Source: Kiloniellales bacterium | GTDB lineage: Bacteria > Pseudomonadota > Alphaproteobacteria > Kiloniellales > JAKSDN01 | Assembly: GCA_030064845.1 (NCBI GenBank) | Contig: JASJEC010000023.1 | Location: 1 to 64,000, forward strand | Direction: 5' to 3' | DNA length: 64,000 nt | Shown: positions 38,590 through 48,219 of the stretch, one piece after another | Position numbering within the stretch: position 1 is the first letter of the stretch | Layout of the letters: every line of letters starts with the position of its first letter | The notes under the pieces: model-generated | Told to the model about the DNA's origin: nothing | What the model saw: only the letters and a program-made list of their open reading frames with translations | The model's database searches: none | Made by a program: the position numbers and the translations under genes

Positions 38590-38703
38590 AAGAAAATTTT
38601 CCGAAGAACACAAAATTTTGTTGACGGACGCGGCGAATCGCCATAAGGACGAGGCGCCGGGTTCGAGAGATCACTCTCTCGACCGTGCCCCTGGAGAGGC
38701 ACA

Positions 38704-38760
38704 AAACCCCGACGCCTCGTGGAACCTGTGACGGCTCCTGCCCACGAAGCGGCGGGGTTT
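38704..38760 (+). terminator. Long hairpin terminator after mch
   Basis: AAACCCCGACGCCTCGTGG (38705-38722) pairs with CCACGAAGCGGCGGGGTTT (38742-38760) at 17 of 19 bases, and is followed by GTCTTT. The stem is unusually long. It lies about 115 bases after the mch stop. Confidence 0.65.
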
Positions 38761-39472
38761 GTCTTTGCGGCTCCCCGCGTCGGCGGACCCGGTTCCGAAG
38801 ATCCGAAGTCCGCCCGGCGGGGACGCGGCCCTCAATTCGGCCGACCCGAAGGCTGACGCCCTCAAGGACCACAAACCCTAGTCGGTCGGCGGGGCCATCG
38901 AGAACCCTGGGGCTTCCGGCTACACCGGGGACCGGCGCCGGCACGAGGCCGGCAGCGAACGATCCCTAATGCAAGGCCGAGGGGAACGGAGCCCGAGGGC
39001 TCGCCGATCTAGGCTTCGCGCTCCAAGGACGCCCGCGAAGGTATCCCGCAACCCGGAGCCGCCGATCCGGTCCCGCGAGGGACCGCCTCTCAACCCAGCC
39101 GCCGCGCCGCACGAGGCGAGCGGCAGCTAAAACCGGAAGGCGATAATTCCCGTGTCCGCCGCCTTCCGGGCCGATGACCGGGGCCGCGACCGGAAGCAAG
39201 CCTCCGACCTAGACCCCACGACCTGCCGAAGCAGGCCTCACCGGCCTCGCCGAGCCTCTTGACCCCCGAAGGGACCTCGAGGCCCCCGGCGCCATCAAAC
39301 GTGGATCGCTTGATCTGACTTGACCTCCCCCTCCCGGCGGAAACCATTCGGTGGAAGTCTCGCCCTCTCGAGCGGCCCGCGCTGTCCGACACCGGCGCTA
39401 TCGCGTGCAGGTTCAGGGTGGCTCTGTTGCGCTTTAGTCTCAACAAGCAATGCCGCATCAATTTCATTTTCC
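38761..39472. other. Gene-free region after mch terminator
   Basis: No reading frame on either strand looks coding: frames are short or shadow, with Arg/Pro/Gly-rich nonsense. A 10-bp perfect inverted repeat (CCGGAAGGCG at 39133-39142 and its complement at 39160-39169) is present. I found no tRNA, tmRNA or RNase P signature. It may be decayed coding DNA, an untranslated leader or an undetected RNA gene. Confidence 0.5.
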
Positions 39473-39533
39473 TGTGCATAATCGCGTGTCGCTTGCACAG
39501 GTGCTCCCGGCGTCCTCCACAGGCTTTTCCACA
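39473..39533. promoter_or_regulatory. Cluster of DnaA-box-like sites
   Basis: TTTTCCACA at 39525-39533 and, on the reverse strand, TTATGCACA at 39473-39481 both fit the TTWTNCACA consensus. Two weaker sites lie between: GCTTGCACA (39491-39499) and TCCTCCACA (39513-39521). The four sites fall within 61 bases next to a less GC-rich stretch (39420-39480). This could be a DnaA-regulated element or part of a replication origin. A chance match is not excluded. Confidence 0.4.
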
Positions 39534-39765
39534 GGCCGTCACGTTCGCCGGCGCGGCGCGCGCGAAGACCCGCAGAGGGGTTCCAAGCGGCTCTCCGAAC
39601 GCCGCGTCCGGCGGTCTCTGAAGGTTCTAGCGAACCTGCCGGGGCTTCGTTGACTTGGGGGGGCCTGCGGTCTAAACCAGATGACGGCCCCAGACGTAAA
39701 CAGGTGGGATTACGGTGGCATAGGGCCGCCGCGCCGGGCCGCGTTGGTTCCCAGCAAAGGACGTC

Positions 39766-40167
39766 ATGGCAAGCAGCAATCGGCCGCTCTCCCCGCACCT
39801 GCAGGTCTACCGCCCGCAGCTCACGTCGGTGCTCTCGATCATGCACCGCCTCACCGGAGTCGCGTTGGCCTTCGGCACGCTGCTGCTGATCTACTGGCTC
39901 GCCGCCGCCGCCGCCGGGCCCGAGGCTTTCGGCCAGGCCCAGGCTTTGACCGGGTCGATCATCGGCCGGCTGCTGCTGTTCGGCTGGACCTTCGCGCTGT
40001 TCTATCACCTCTGCAACGGCATCCGGCATCTCTCCTGGGACGCCGGCTGGGGCTTCGATCTCCCGGTGGTCTACCGGACCGGCTGGGCGGTCCTGGTCGG
40101 CAGCCTGACACTGACCCTGGCCGCCTGGGGCCTCGGGTATTTCGTTATGGGCGGGGCAGGCCTATGA
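39766..40167 (+). CDS. sdhC: Succinate dehydrogenase cytochrome b556 subunit
   Basis: A 133-residue membrane anchor of complex II with three helices. RPLSPHLQVYRPQ and SIMHRLTGVALA (quinone-site region), and the heme-ligand His in FYHLCNGIRHLSWD are clear. Start ATG has AAAGGA upstream. Its stop overlaps sdhD in an ATGA. Transcribed from the long intergenic region to its left. Confidence 0.95.
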   Translation: MASSNRPLSPHLQVYRPQLTSVLSIMHRLTGVALAFGTLLLIYWLAAAAAGPEAFGQAQALTGSIIGRLLLFGWTFALFYHLCNGIRHLSWDAGWGFDLPVVYRTGWAVLVGSLTLTLAAWGLGYFVMGGAGL

Positions 40168-40544
40168 GCCAGCGATCGGCACTGGGCCGGGTGCGCGGCC
40201 TCGGCGCCGCGAAGGAAGGCGTCGGGCACTGGTGGGCGCAGCGCCTGACCGCGCTGGCCATGATCCCACTCGCGCTCTGGTTCGCCGCCTCGACCGCCTC
40301 CCTGGCCGGCGCGGACCATGCCGCCATGATCGCCTGGATCGGCTCCCCGGTCGTCGCCGGGCTCTTGATCCTGCTGATCGGCGCGACCTTCTTCCATGCG
40401 CAGCTCGGCCTCCAGGTCGTGATCGAGGACTATGTCCATCACGAAGGCTGGAAGCTGGCGCTGCTGCTCCTGGTCAAGGCCGCGGCCATCGTCCTCGCGT
40501 TGATCGGGGTCCTCTCGGTCCTCATGATTCTCTTCAGGGTGTAG
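40164..40544 (+). CDS. sdhD: Succinate dehydrogenase hydrophobic membrane anchor subunit
   Basis: A 126-residue three-helix partner of Sdh[19 protein letters not shown] near the start and the heme-ligand region [18 protein letters not shown] are family features. The ATG overlaps the sdhC stop; sdhA starts four bases after its stop. Confidence 0.93.
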   Translation: MSQRSALGRVRGLGAAKEGVGHWWAQRLTALAMIPLALWFAASTASLAGADHAAMIAWIGSPVVAGLLILLIGATFFHAQLGLQVVIEDYVHHEGWKLALLLLVKAAAIVLALIGVLSVLMILFRV

Positions 40545-40548
40545 CGAC

Positions 40549-42351
40549 ATGACCACGACCGCCTACGAAATCGTCGACCATACCTACGACGTCGTCGTGA
40601 TCGGCGCCGGCGGTGCCGGTTTGCGCGCGACCCTGGGCCTGGCCGAGGCCGGCCTGAAGACCGCCTGTATCAGCAAGGTCTTCCCGACCCGCAGCCATAC
40701 CGTTGCGGCCCAGGGCGGCGTCTCGGCCGCGCTCGGCAACATGGGCGAGGACGACTGGCGCTGGCACATGTATGACACGGTCAAGGGCTCCGACTGGCTC
40801 GGCGACCAGGACGCCATCGAGTACATGACCCGCGAGGCGATCCCCGCGATCATCGAGCTCGAGCACTACGGCGTGCCCTTCAGCCGCACGCCCGAGGGCA
40901 AGATCTACCAGCGCCCCTTCGGCGGCATGACCACCCGCTTCGGCGAGGGCATCGCCCACCGCACCTGCGCCGCCGCCGACCGCACCGGCCACGCCATGCT
41001 GCACACGCTCTACCAGCAGAGCCTGAAGCACCGCGCCGAGTTCTTCATCGAGTACTTCGCCCTCGATCTCATGATGGAGGACGGCCAGTGCCGGGGCGTC
41101 GTCGCCTGGAACCTGGACGACGGAACGATCCACCGCTTCACGGCGCACAACACGATCCTGGCGACCGGCGGCTACGGCCGGGCCTACTTCTCCTGCACCG
41201 GCGCCCACACCCAGACCGGCGACGGCAACGCCATGGTGCTGCGCGCGGGCCTGCCGCTCCAGGACATGGAGTTCGTCCAGTTCCACCCGACCGGCATCTT
41301 CTCGGCCGGCTGCCTGATCACCGAGGGCGTGCGCGGCGAGGGCGGCTATCTGACCAACTCCGAGGGCGAGCGCTTCATGGAGCGCTACGCGCCCAGCGCC
41401 AAGGACCTGGCCAGTCGCGACGTGGTCAGCCGGGCCATGTCGCTGGAGATTCGCGAGGGCCGCGGCGTCGGCCCGGAGAAAGACCACATCCACCTGCATA
41501 TCGAGCATCTCGATCCGGAGGTGATCGCCAAGCGCCTGCCCGGCATCTCCGAGACCGCGCGGATCTTCGCCGGGGTCGACGTCACCAAGGAGCCCATGCC
41601 GGTGCTGCCGACGGTGCACTACAACATGGGCGGCATCCCGGCGGTCTATACCGGCGAGGTGGTGACCAAGGCGAACGGCGCGAACGGATCCGGGGCCGAG
41701 ACCCCGGTGCCGGGGCTGATGGCGATCGGCGAGGCGGCCTGCGTCTCGGTGCACGGCGCCAATCGCCTGGGGTCGAACTCGCTGCTGGACCTGGTCGTGT
41801 TCGGCCGGGGCGCGGCCAAGCGCTGCGCCGAGGTGATGAAGCCGGGCGAAAGCCACCGGCCCCTGCCGCTCGACGCCGACGAGCTGGCGCTGACCCGCCT
41901 CGACAAGGCGCGCCACGCCAAGGGCGAGGTTCGGACCGCCGCGCTGCGCCTCGAGATGCAGAAGATCATGCAGAACCACTGCGCCGTCTTCCGCACCGGC
42001 GATGTGCTGCAGGAAGGCGTCGACCTCATGGACCAGGCCTGGGCCAAGCGCCAGCAGATCGGCGTCGAGGACCGCTCGATGATCTGGAATTCGGACCTGG
42101 TCGAGACGCTGGAGTTCGACAACCTGATCTACCAGGCCGCGGTCACCATCCACGGCGCCAACAACCGCACCGAAAGCCGCGGCGGTCACGCCCGCGAGGA
42201 CTACCCCGAGCGCGACGACGAGAACTGGATGAAGCACAGCCTTATGTGGTGCGGCGAGGACGGCAAGGTCTCGATCGACTACCGGGCCGTGCGCCTCCAG
42301 CCCATGACCAACGAAGTCCAGTCCTTCCCGCCCAAGGCGCGGGTCTACTGA
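40549..42351 (+). CDS. sdhA: Succinate dehydrogenase flavoprotein subunit
   Basis: A 600-residue catalytic subunit that oxidises succinate to fumarate. The FAD dinucleotide motif is [23 protein letters not shown] is attached covalently at His50 ([10 protein letters not shown]). The active-site region shows [17 protein letters not shown] and [20 protein letters not shown]-terminal [18 protein letters not shown] matches SdhA. Part of sdhCDAB; a 117-base gap precedes sdhB. Confidence 0.98.
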   Translation: MTTTAYEIVDHTYDVVVIGAGGAGLRATLGLAEAGLKTACISKVFPTRSHTVAAQGGVSAALGNMGEDDWRWHMYDTVKGSDWLGDQDAIEYMTREAIPAIIELEHYGVPFSRTPEGKIYQRPFGGMTTRFGEGIAHRTCAAADRTGHAMLHTLYQQSLKHRAEFFIEYFALDLMMEDGQCRGVVAWNLDDGTIHRFTAHNTILATGGYGRAYFSCTGAHTQTGDGNAMVLRAGLPLQDMEFVQFHPTGIFSAGCLITEGVRGEGGYLTNSEGERFMERYAPSAKDLASRDVVSRAMSLEIREGRGVGPEKDHIHLHIEHLDPEVIAKRLPGISETARIFAGVDVTKEPMPVLPTVHYNMGGIPAVYTGEVVTKANGANGSGAETPVPGLMAIGEAACVSVHGANRLGSNSLLDLVVFGRGAAKRCAEVMKPGESHRPLPLDADELALTRLDKARHAKGEVRTAALRLEMQKIMQNHCAVFRTGDVLQEGVDLMDQAWAKRQQIGVEDRSMIWNSDLVETLEFDNLIYQAAVTIHGANNRTESRGGHAREDYPERDDENWMKHSLMWCGEDGKVSIDYRAVRLQPMTNEVQSFPPKARVY

Positions 42352-42468
42352 GGGGCGGCGCATCAAAACGATGTTGGAACACGCCCTCCCATTGGTGTCA
42401 TAGCAAGGTCCAGTCCGCGCATGACACGAGGTTGTTGGACGCACGTTAGACAGGAGCCATAGCTGGCC

Positions 42469-43248
42469 ATGGTCGAATTCGCCCTCCCCGCTAACTCGAA
42501 GATCCGGCAAGGCGCGAGCCATCCGGCACCGAACGGCGCGACCCGGACCAGGACTTTCAAGGTCTATCGCTGGAACCCGGATTCCGGCGAGACGCCCTCG
42601 GTCGACAACTATGAGGTCGATCTCGACGACTGCGGCCCGATGGTCCTGGATGCGCTGATCAAGATCAAGAACGAGGTCGACTCGACGCTGACCTTCCGGC
42701 GCTCCTGCCGCGAAGGAGTCTGCGGCTCCTGCGCGATGAACATCGACGGCAGCAACACGCTGGCCTGTACCAAGTACATCAGCGAGGTGCAGGGCGACGT
42801 GAAGGTCTATCCCCTGCCGCACATGCCCGTGGTCAAGGACCTGGTGCCCGACTTCACCCAGGTCTACGCCCAGTACACCTCGATCGAGCCGTGGCTCAAG
42901 GCCGAGACCCCGGCGCCGGAGCGCGAGCGCCTGCAGTCGCCGGAAGAGCGCGAGAAGCTCGACGGCCTGTGGGAATGCATTCTCTGCTTCTCCTGCTCGA
43001 CCTCCTGCCCGAGCTACTGGTGGAACGGCGACCGCTACCTGGGGCCGGCGATCCTGCTCCAGGCTTATCGCTGGATCGCCGACTCCCGGGACGAGGCAAC
43101 CGGCGAGCGGCTCGACCAGCTGGAGGACCCCTTCCGGCTCTACCGCTGCCACACGATCATGAACTGCACGCGGACCTGTCCCAAGCATCTGAACCCGGCG
43201 AAAGCCATCGCCGACATCAAGCGACTCATGGTGGCCCGCCGGGGATAG
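42469..43248 (+). CDS. sdhB: Succinate dehydrogenase iron-sulfur subunit
   Basis: A 259-residue electron-transfer subunit. The 2Fe-2S ligands are Cys80, Cys85, Cys88 and Cys100; the 4Fe-4S and 3Fe-4S clusters use Cys170, 173, 176, 180, 227, 233 and 237. The separation from sdhA by 117 bases without a gene is a little wide for this operon; AGGAG lies upstream of the ATG at 42469. Followed by a short repeat-like gap and the convergent AAA+ gene. Confidence 0.97.
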   Translation: MVEFALPANSKIRQGASHPAPNGATRTRTFKVYRWNPDSGETPSVDNYEVDLDDCGPMVLDALIKIKNEVDSTLTFRRSCREGVCGSCAMNIDGSNTLACTKYISEVQGDVKVYPLPHMPVVKDLVPDFTQVYAQYTSIEPWLKAETPAPERERLQSPEEREKLDGLWECILCFSCSTSCPSYWWNGDRYLGPAILLQAYRWIADSRDEATGERLDQLEDPFRLYRCHTIMNCTRTCPKHLNPAKAIADIKRLMVARRG

Positions 43249-43366
43249 AGTAGGCCCCTCACCGGCCCTCTCCCCGCTGTGGAGAGCGCGGAGCGGGGAG
43301 CGCTGGACCTCCGGTCCCGGCAAAGCCGCAGAGGGATAGAGACAGACAACGCGAGACGCGGGGGCG
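43249..43366. other. Intergenic region between convergent sdhB and AAA+ gene
   Basis: 118 bases with CCCTCTCCCCGC/GCGGGGAG-type inverted motifs (near 43267-43300), likely ending both transcripts. No gene is seen. Confidence 0.4.
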
Positions 43367-44620
43367 CTAGACCTTGCGCGCCGCCCTGACCTCTTTCGAG
43401 CGCAGGTACCTCTCGATGTCCTTGTAGCGCTCGCCCCGGTTGGAGAACTCGACGTAGTTGTCGGCCCGCTGCAGCCAGTCCAGGGTGCTGGGGCGCAGGT
43501 CGGAAAGCGCTTCCTCGAAGTGCGGCATGGCGAGGGAAACCTCGTCCTCCGCCTCCAGGGAGTCCTCGATTGCGCCGTCGATCGCCCGCTCGATCAGCGC
43601 GGCGAGGTCGGCGCCGCTGAACAAGGGCGTCCGGGCGACCAGGCCCGCGACGTCGATGTCCCGCTTCGGCCGCTCCTTCAGGGCCGTCTCCAGCAGGTCC
43701 CGGCGCGCCGCGGCGTCCGGCGGCGGCACGAAGATCCGCCGGCCCAGGCGCCCGGGGCGCTGCAGGGCGTCGTCGACGTCCCAGGGCGCGTTGGTCGCCC
43801 CCATCACCAGCAGGTTCTCGTTTTCCGAGCCGATCGAGTCCAGTTCCTGCAGCAGCTGATCGACCAGGGCGCGCCCGGCGCCGCCGTAGTGCTTCCGCCG
43901 GGCGAAGGCGAGCGCGTCGATCTCGTCGAGGAAGACCACGGCGGGCGCGTTGACCCGCGCCTCCTCGAAGGCCCCGTGCAGGTTTCTCTCGCTCTCGCCG
44001 ATATAGGGGCTAAGGATCTCCTCGATCCGGATGTTGAAGAATGGCAGGTCGCATTCGCCGGCGGTCGCCCGCGCCAGCATGGTCTTGCCGCAGCCCGGCG
44101 GCCCGTAGAGCATGACGCCGCCGCCGCCGCTCCGGCCGAAGCGCTCGTAGAGCTCGGGCCGGCGGAACGGCAGGATGATCATGCGGTGGACCACCTTCTT
44201 GGTGTCCTTGAGGCCGGCGATATCGTCGAACAGGATGGCGGGTTCCGGGCTCGCGGCCTCCGGCTTCTCTTCGGTCGCCGCCGTGCGCACCCGGGTGAGT
44301 TGGACCACGCCATCCTTGGAGAGCAGCTGGGTCAGCGCGTCTTCCAGCGCGCTCAGTCCCTCGACCACGCCGCGTTGCCGGGCCTGATTCAAGCAGCGCA
44401 TGGCCAATTCGCGCTGCCCTGCGTCCAGGGCCAGGGTGCCGACCTGGACCAGGGCCTGGTCGGGCAGGGCGCCGGCCTGCATGACCGTCTCGTACTCGGC
44501 GAGCGCCTCGGCCGTGTGGCCGCCGGCGGCGAGCTCCTCGGCGAGCAGGAGGCGCAGGCCGTGGTTGTCGGGCCCGAGCTCCAGCGCCTGGCGGAGCGAG
44601 TCGATTCGGTCTGCGGTCAT
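43367..44620 (-). CDS. TPR-AAA+ ATPase (Cdc48/Vps4-like)
   Basis: A 417-residue protein: an N-terminal helical-repeat region (~5-105, TPR-like), a linker, and one classical AAA module (~128-400). Walker A GPPGCGKT at 173-180, Walker B VVFLDEID at 228-235, sensor-1 GATNAPW at 274-280, arginine finger region RPGRLGR at 288-294. This single-ring Cdc48/Vps4-type architecture usually remodels or unfolds protein substrates. No protease domain is present. It is the last gene of a three-gene unit with two membrane proteins; its ATG overlaps the TPR gene stop. Confidence 0.9.
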   Translation of the reverse strand: MTADRIDSLRQALELGPDNHGLRLLLAEELAAGGHTAEALAEYETVMQAGALPDQALVQVGTLALDAGQRELAMRCLNQARQRGVVEGLSALEDALTQLLSKDGVVQLTRVRTAATEEKPEAASPEPAILFDDIAGLKDTKKVVHRMIILPFRRPELYERFGRSGGGGVMLYGPPGCGKTMLARATAGECDLPFFNIRIEEILSPYIGESERNLHGAFEEARVNAPAVVFLDEIDALAFARRKHYGGAGRALVDQLLQELDSIGSENENLLVMGATNAPWDVDDALQRPGRLGRRIFVPPPDAAARRDLLETALKERPKRDIDVAGLVARTPLFSGADLAALIERAIDGAIEDSLEAEDEVSLAMPHFEEALSDLRPSTLDWLQRADNYVEFSNRGERYKDIERYLRSKEVRAARKV

Positions 44621-45489
44621 GCGCGTCCTCGCTGCAGGATCTTCCGAACAACCCAGGGACCGATCCAGGAATAGGCGGCCAGCGAGAGATAGACGGCCAG
44701 CACGACGATTGCGGCCGTCTTCAGGCCCGCCAGGTTCAGGCCGATGAAGAGCACGATGAAGCCGAACCAGAAGGCGCCGGGCCCCAGCCGGTTGATCGGC
44801 GCCAGGATTGCCAGCGACCAGTGGGACCGGACCTTGATGTCGCGCAGTTCCTCCTGGTAGCCCTCGGCGGTCTCGGGGCTGAGGGCGACGGCGTTGCCGG
44901 TCTGCTTGCGCGCTTCCGACAGGTGGCCGAGCTCGGCCAGGGTCAGGCCGCTGGCCAGCAGGGCGTTGGGGTTGTCCGGATCCTGACCGACCAGCTCCCG
45001 GGCGATCTTGGCGGCTTCCCGGTTCCGCCCCTGGAAGACCGCCAGGGTGTAGCGGCTCGGCAGGATCGCGGGCGACTCCGGGTCGATCTCTGCCGCGCGC
45101 TCGATCAGCTTTCCGGCCTTGTCGAACTGCAGCGCCTGGCCGACCAGCCGGGCGTACTGGCAGAGCAGGAAGGGCTCCTCGGGATCGACTTCGAGGGCAC
45201 GGAGGATCATGCGCTCGGCGCCCGAGAGGTCGTTCCTGTCCTGGCAGGATTCCGAGGCCAGCGCGAGCAGGGCGGTGTCCTCCGGGTCGATCTCGAGGCC
45301 GGCCACGATGGCCCGGTCCGCCTCGTCGGGCCGCTCCAGCCGGCGCAGGCTTCGGGCGCGCAGAAGATGGAAGTCGCTGAGCTGCGCGGCCTCGCCTTCA
45401 GCGGACGCGAGCGCCGCCAGCGCCTTGTCCGGCGACTCGATGGCCAGATAGTGCTCCGCCAGGGCCAGGCGTTCTCGTGTTTCCTGCAC
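44617..45489 (-). CDS. TPR protein with C-terminal membrane anchor
   Basis: A 290-residue protein with about six TPR-like repeats (residues 5-215) and two predicted membrane helices near the end (~230-280, FWFGFIVLFIGLNLAGL and AIVVLAVYLSLAAYSW). The TPR part probably faces the cytoplasm. Start is a GTG (45487-45489) overlapping the preceding TAG by one base (TAGTG). It likely recruits the AAA+ partner to the membrane. Confidence 0.85.
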   Translation of the reverse strand: MQETRERLALAEHYLAIESPDKALAALASAEGEAAQLSDFHLLRARSLRRLERPDEADRAIVAGLEIDPEDTALLALASESCQDRNDLSGAERMILRALEVDPEEPFLLCQYARLVGQALQFDKAGKLIERAAEIDPESPAILPSRYTLAVFQGRNREAAKIARELVGQDPDNPNALLASGLTLAELGHLSEARKQTGNAVALSPETAEGYQEELRDIKVRSHWSLAILAPINRLGPGAFWFGFIVLFIGLNLAGLKTAAIVVLAVYLSLAAYSWIGPWVVRKILQRGRA

Positions 45490-46070
45490 TAGAGAAGCCC
45501 TTCCCGCTGCGCCCCGATGAAAAAGGCGATGATCGCCACCTGAAGGGCGGCGAAGCCTACGATCGCCAGCAGGCCGGGGACCCAGAGCGAGGCATAGGGC
45601 TCCTCCGCCCTGGCATAGCGGTAGCCATAGGCCCGGTCGGGTTTCTGCTGGAGCAGGTAGAACAGGCCGAAGAGCAGTAGCGCGAAGGCCTTGCCGACGA
45701 TGCGGAGCAGCGTTTCCGGCGCGACGCCGCTGCCGACCAGCTCACCGCTGGCCTCGAGGTTCATGAAGCCGTGAATCACGACGGCGAGGCCAATGAGGCC
45801 CCAGACCAGGCCGACCCCGAGCATCGACCAGCGCCGCCCGGCGGGGAGCCCCAGGCGCCCGGCGTTCAGGAAAGCGATCAAGGTGATGGCCAGGCTGCCG
45901 CCGAAGAAGGCGACGAAGAACTGCGGGCCGAGGCGCCAGGGCCGCTTGGCCGGCGGCTCGACCGTGTAGACCCGGCCCTGCAGGGAGGGGGCCAACAGAT
46001 CGTCGCTAAAGCCTTCGGCCACTTTCGCCTCGCTCTGCCGCGCTTTCTCCGTCGCGGCCTTCTTTTGCAT
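45489..46070 (-). CDS. Four-helix membrane protein, first gene of the AAA+ operon
   Basis: A 193-residue protein with a ~45-residue charged cytosolic N-terminus, then four hydrophobic helices (~48-70, 83-105, 121-140, 163-186). No known family is evident. The ATG at 46068-46070 has GGAG eight bases upstream. It opens the three-gene unit, divergent from recQ across 122 bases. The function is unknown; it may be the membrane substrate or channel part of the AAA+ complex. Confidence 0.78.
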   Translation of the reverse strand: MQKKAATEKARQSEAKVAEGFSDDLLAPSLQGRVYTVEPPAKRPWRLGPQFFVAFFGGSLAITLIAFLNAGRLGLPAGRRWSMLGVGLVWGLIGLAVVIHGFMNLEASGELVGSGVAPETLLRIVGKAFALLLFGLFYLLQQKPDRAYGYRYARAEEPYASLWVPGLLAIVGFAALQVAIIAFFIGAQREGLL

Positions 46071-46192
46071 TCGGCTCCATAAGAAAGCAGGCGCGGTTAA
46101 TTTCCTGTTTACCCGGGTTGGACCGGAATTTTCCCCGCCCGCGGGCCTTGCGGCGCTGGCCCGGCGCTCGGGCTTCGCAGTAGACTCGCGCC

Positions 46193-48007
46193 ATGTCCGC
46201 CGATTCGCGCGAGATCCTGCAGAACGTCTTCGGCTTCGAGGCCTTTCGCGGTCAGCAGGCCGAGATCATCGACCACGTCATGGCGGGCGGCGACGCCCTG
46301 GTCCTCATGCCGACCGGCGGCGGCAAGTCGCTCTGCTACCAGATCCCGGCGCTGGCCCTGCCGGGCACGGCCGTGGTGGTCTCGCCCCTGATCGCCCTAA
46401 TGCGCGACCAGGTCGAAGCGCTGCGCCAGGCCGGGGTCAGGGCGGCGGCGCTCAATTCCACCCTTCCCTACGGCGAGGCGATTCATATCGAGCGGTCGCT
46501 CGAAGCCGGCGAGCTCGACTTGGTCTACGTCGCCCCCGAGCGGCTCAACACGGAGAGCTTCCTCGCCCTGCTCGGCCGCTGCCGCCTCGCGCTCATCGCG
46601 ATCGACGAGGCCCACTGCGTCTCCCAGTGGGGCCACGACTTCCGGCCCGAGTACCGCAGGCTGAGCGCCCTCAAGGAGCGCTTTCCCGGCGTGCCGCGCC
46701 TGGCGCTGACGGCGACCGCGGACGGTCCGACCCGGCGCGACATCCTGGCCCAGCTCGACCTGCCGGACGGCCGCGTCTTCGTCGCCGGCTTCGACCGGCC
46801 GAACATCCGCTACCGCGTCCAGGCCAAGACGCGGCCGCGCCAACAGCTTCTCGCCTTTCTCGAGCAGGAGCACCGCGGCGACGCCGGCATCGTTTACTGC
46901 CAGACCCGCGACCGGGTCGAGACGACGGCCGAGTGGCTCAGCCAGCGCGGCTTCACGGCCCTGCCCTATCACGGCGGTCTCGAGGCAGGGACGCGGAACG
47001 CCCACCAGGAACGATTCCTGAAGGAGGACGCCGTGGTTATCGTCGCGACCATCGCCTTCGGCATGGGGATCGACAAGCCCGACGTCCGCTTCGTCGCCCA
47101 CCTCGACCTGCCGAAATCGGTCGAGGCCTACTACCAGGAGACCGGCCGGGCCGGGCGCGACGGCCTGCTCTCGGACGCCTGGATGGTCTACGGCCTGGAG
47201 GATCTCTTCACCCACAGCCGCTTCATCGAGGGCTCGGCCGCGCCGGACGGCCAGAAGCGAATCGAGCGCCAGAAGCTCGACGCCCTGCTCGGCTACTGCG
47301 AGTCGACCCGCTGCCGGCGTCAGGTGCTGCTCGACTACTTCGGCGAGACCCTGGAGGAGCCCTGCGGCAACTGCGACGTCTGCCTCGATCCCCTGCCCGT
47401 GTTCGACGGCACGGTCGCAGCCCAGAAGGCGCTGTCCTGCGTCTACCGGACCGGCCAGATCTTCGGCGCGGGGCACCTGATCGACGTGCTGCTGGGCGGC
47501 CAGACCGAACGCGTCGCACGCTTCGGCCACGACAAGCTCAGCACCTACGGCATCGGCAAGGAGCACGGGCGCGACGAATGGCGCTCGATCTTCCGCCAGC
47601 TGGTCGCCCACGGCCTCCTGACGGTCGACATCGAGGGCCACGGCGGCCTGCGCCTCGGGCCCGGCGCGCGCCCGGTGCTGCGGGGCGAGCGGAGCATCGA
47701 GCTGCGCCGCGACCTCGCCCGGGCGCTCAAGGAGAAGGGGGCCAAGGACAAGCCCAAGCGGCGGATCTTCGACCAGCCGCTCGACGAGAGCCTGTTTTCG
47801 GCGCTGCGCGCCAAGCGCCTGGATCTCGCCAAGGCCCAGGGCGTGCCGCCCTACGTCATCTTCCACGACACCACCCTGGCCGAGCTGGCCCGGCTCAAGC
47901 CGGACCGGCTGGAACAGCTGACCGGCATCACCGGGATCGGCGAGAGCAAGCTGGCCCGCTACGGCGAGACCTTCCTCGGCGTGATCGCCGAGCACGCCCA
48001 GGGCTGA
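46193..48007 (+). CDS. recQ: ATP-dependent DNA helicase RecQ
   Basis: A 604-residue 3'-5' helicase for recombination and replication repair. Walker A TGGGKS at 41-46, DEAH box (IDEAHCVSQWGHDFRPEY), helicase motif VI QETGRAGRDG, zinc-binding CRxCGNCDVC region (EEPCGNCDVC), winged helix, and an HRDC domain from ~525 (LAKAQGVPPYVIFHD, LTGITGIGESKLARYG). Full-length for the family. Stands alone, followed by a palindromic repeat. Confidence 0.97.
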   Translation: MSADSREILQNVFGFEAFRGQQAEIIDHVMAGGDALVLMPTGGGKSLCYQIPALALPGTAVVVSPLIALMRDQVEALRQAGVRAAALNSTLPYGEAIHIERSLEAGELDLVYVAPERLNTESFLALLGRCRLALIAIDEAHCVSQWGHDFRPEYRRLSALKERFPGVPRLALTATADGPTRRDILAQLDLPDGRVFVAGFDRPNIRYRVQAKTRPRQQLLAFLEQEHRGDAGIVYCQTRDRVETTAEWLSQRGFTALPYHGGLEAGTRNAHQERFLKEDAVVIVATIAFGMGIDKPDVRFVAHLDLPKSVEAYYQETGRAGRDGLLSDAWMVYGLEDLFTHSRFIEGSAAPDGQKRIERQKLDALLGYCESTRCRRQVLLDYFGETLEEPCGNCDVCLDPLPVFDGTVAAQKALSCVYRTGQIFGAGHLIDVLLGGQTERVARFGHDKLSTYGIGKEHGRDEWRSIFRQLVAHGLLTVDIEGHGGLRLGPGARPVLRGERSIELRRDLARALKEKGAKDKPKRRIFDQPLDESLFSALRAKRLDLAKAQGVPPYVIFHDTTLAELARLKPDRLEQLTGITGIGESKLARYGETFLGVIAEHAQG

Positions 48008-48021
48008 GGCCCTCTCTCCGT

Positions 48022-48111
48022 TGTCATGCCCGTGCTCGACACGGGCATCCAGGGATGCCGGTCGCCATTGTGCGGTGGCTCTGGATGGCCGGATCAAGTC
48101 CGGCCATGACA
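48022..48111. repeat. Palindromic intergenic repeat (TGTCATGCCCG/CCGGCCATGACA type)
   Basis: A 90-base inverted repeat: TGTCATGCCCGTGCTCGACA at the left pairs loosely with the right end (GATCAAGTCCGGCCATGACA). CATCCAG/CTGGATG pairs inside. This family is common between alphaproteobacterial genes. It follows recQ and may end its transcript. Confidence 0.65.
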
Positions 48112-48219
48112 AGGGTGATTATGCCGTAACTGTGGTCCCACAATCGGGCGGGAGAGTGGCCCTTTCGTCGTTCCGCCAATTTCCATAGGGTGCGCCTCCC
48201 GCCAAGAGGAGCGCGCGCC

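Noticed and set aside
38761-39472. Possible tmRNA, RNase P or 6S RNA
   Set aside because: None of the conserved sequence signatures I know (such as GAGGAAAGTCCGG for RNase P) are present.
38685-39542. Possible small genes in the gene-free region
   Set aside because: Frames are Arg/Pro-rich, overlap each other on both strands and lack ribosome sites.
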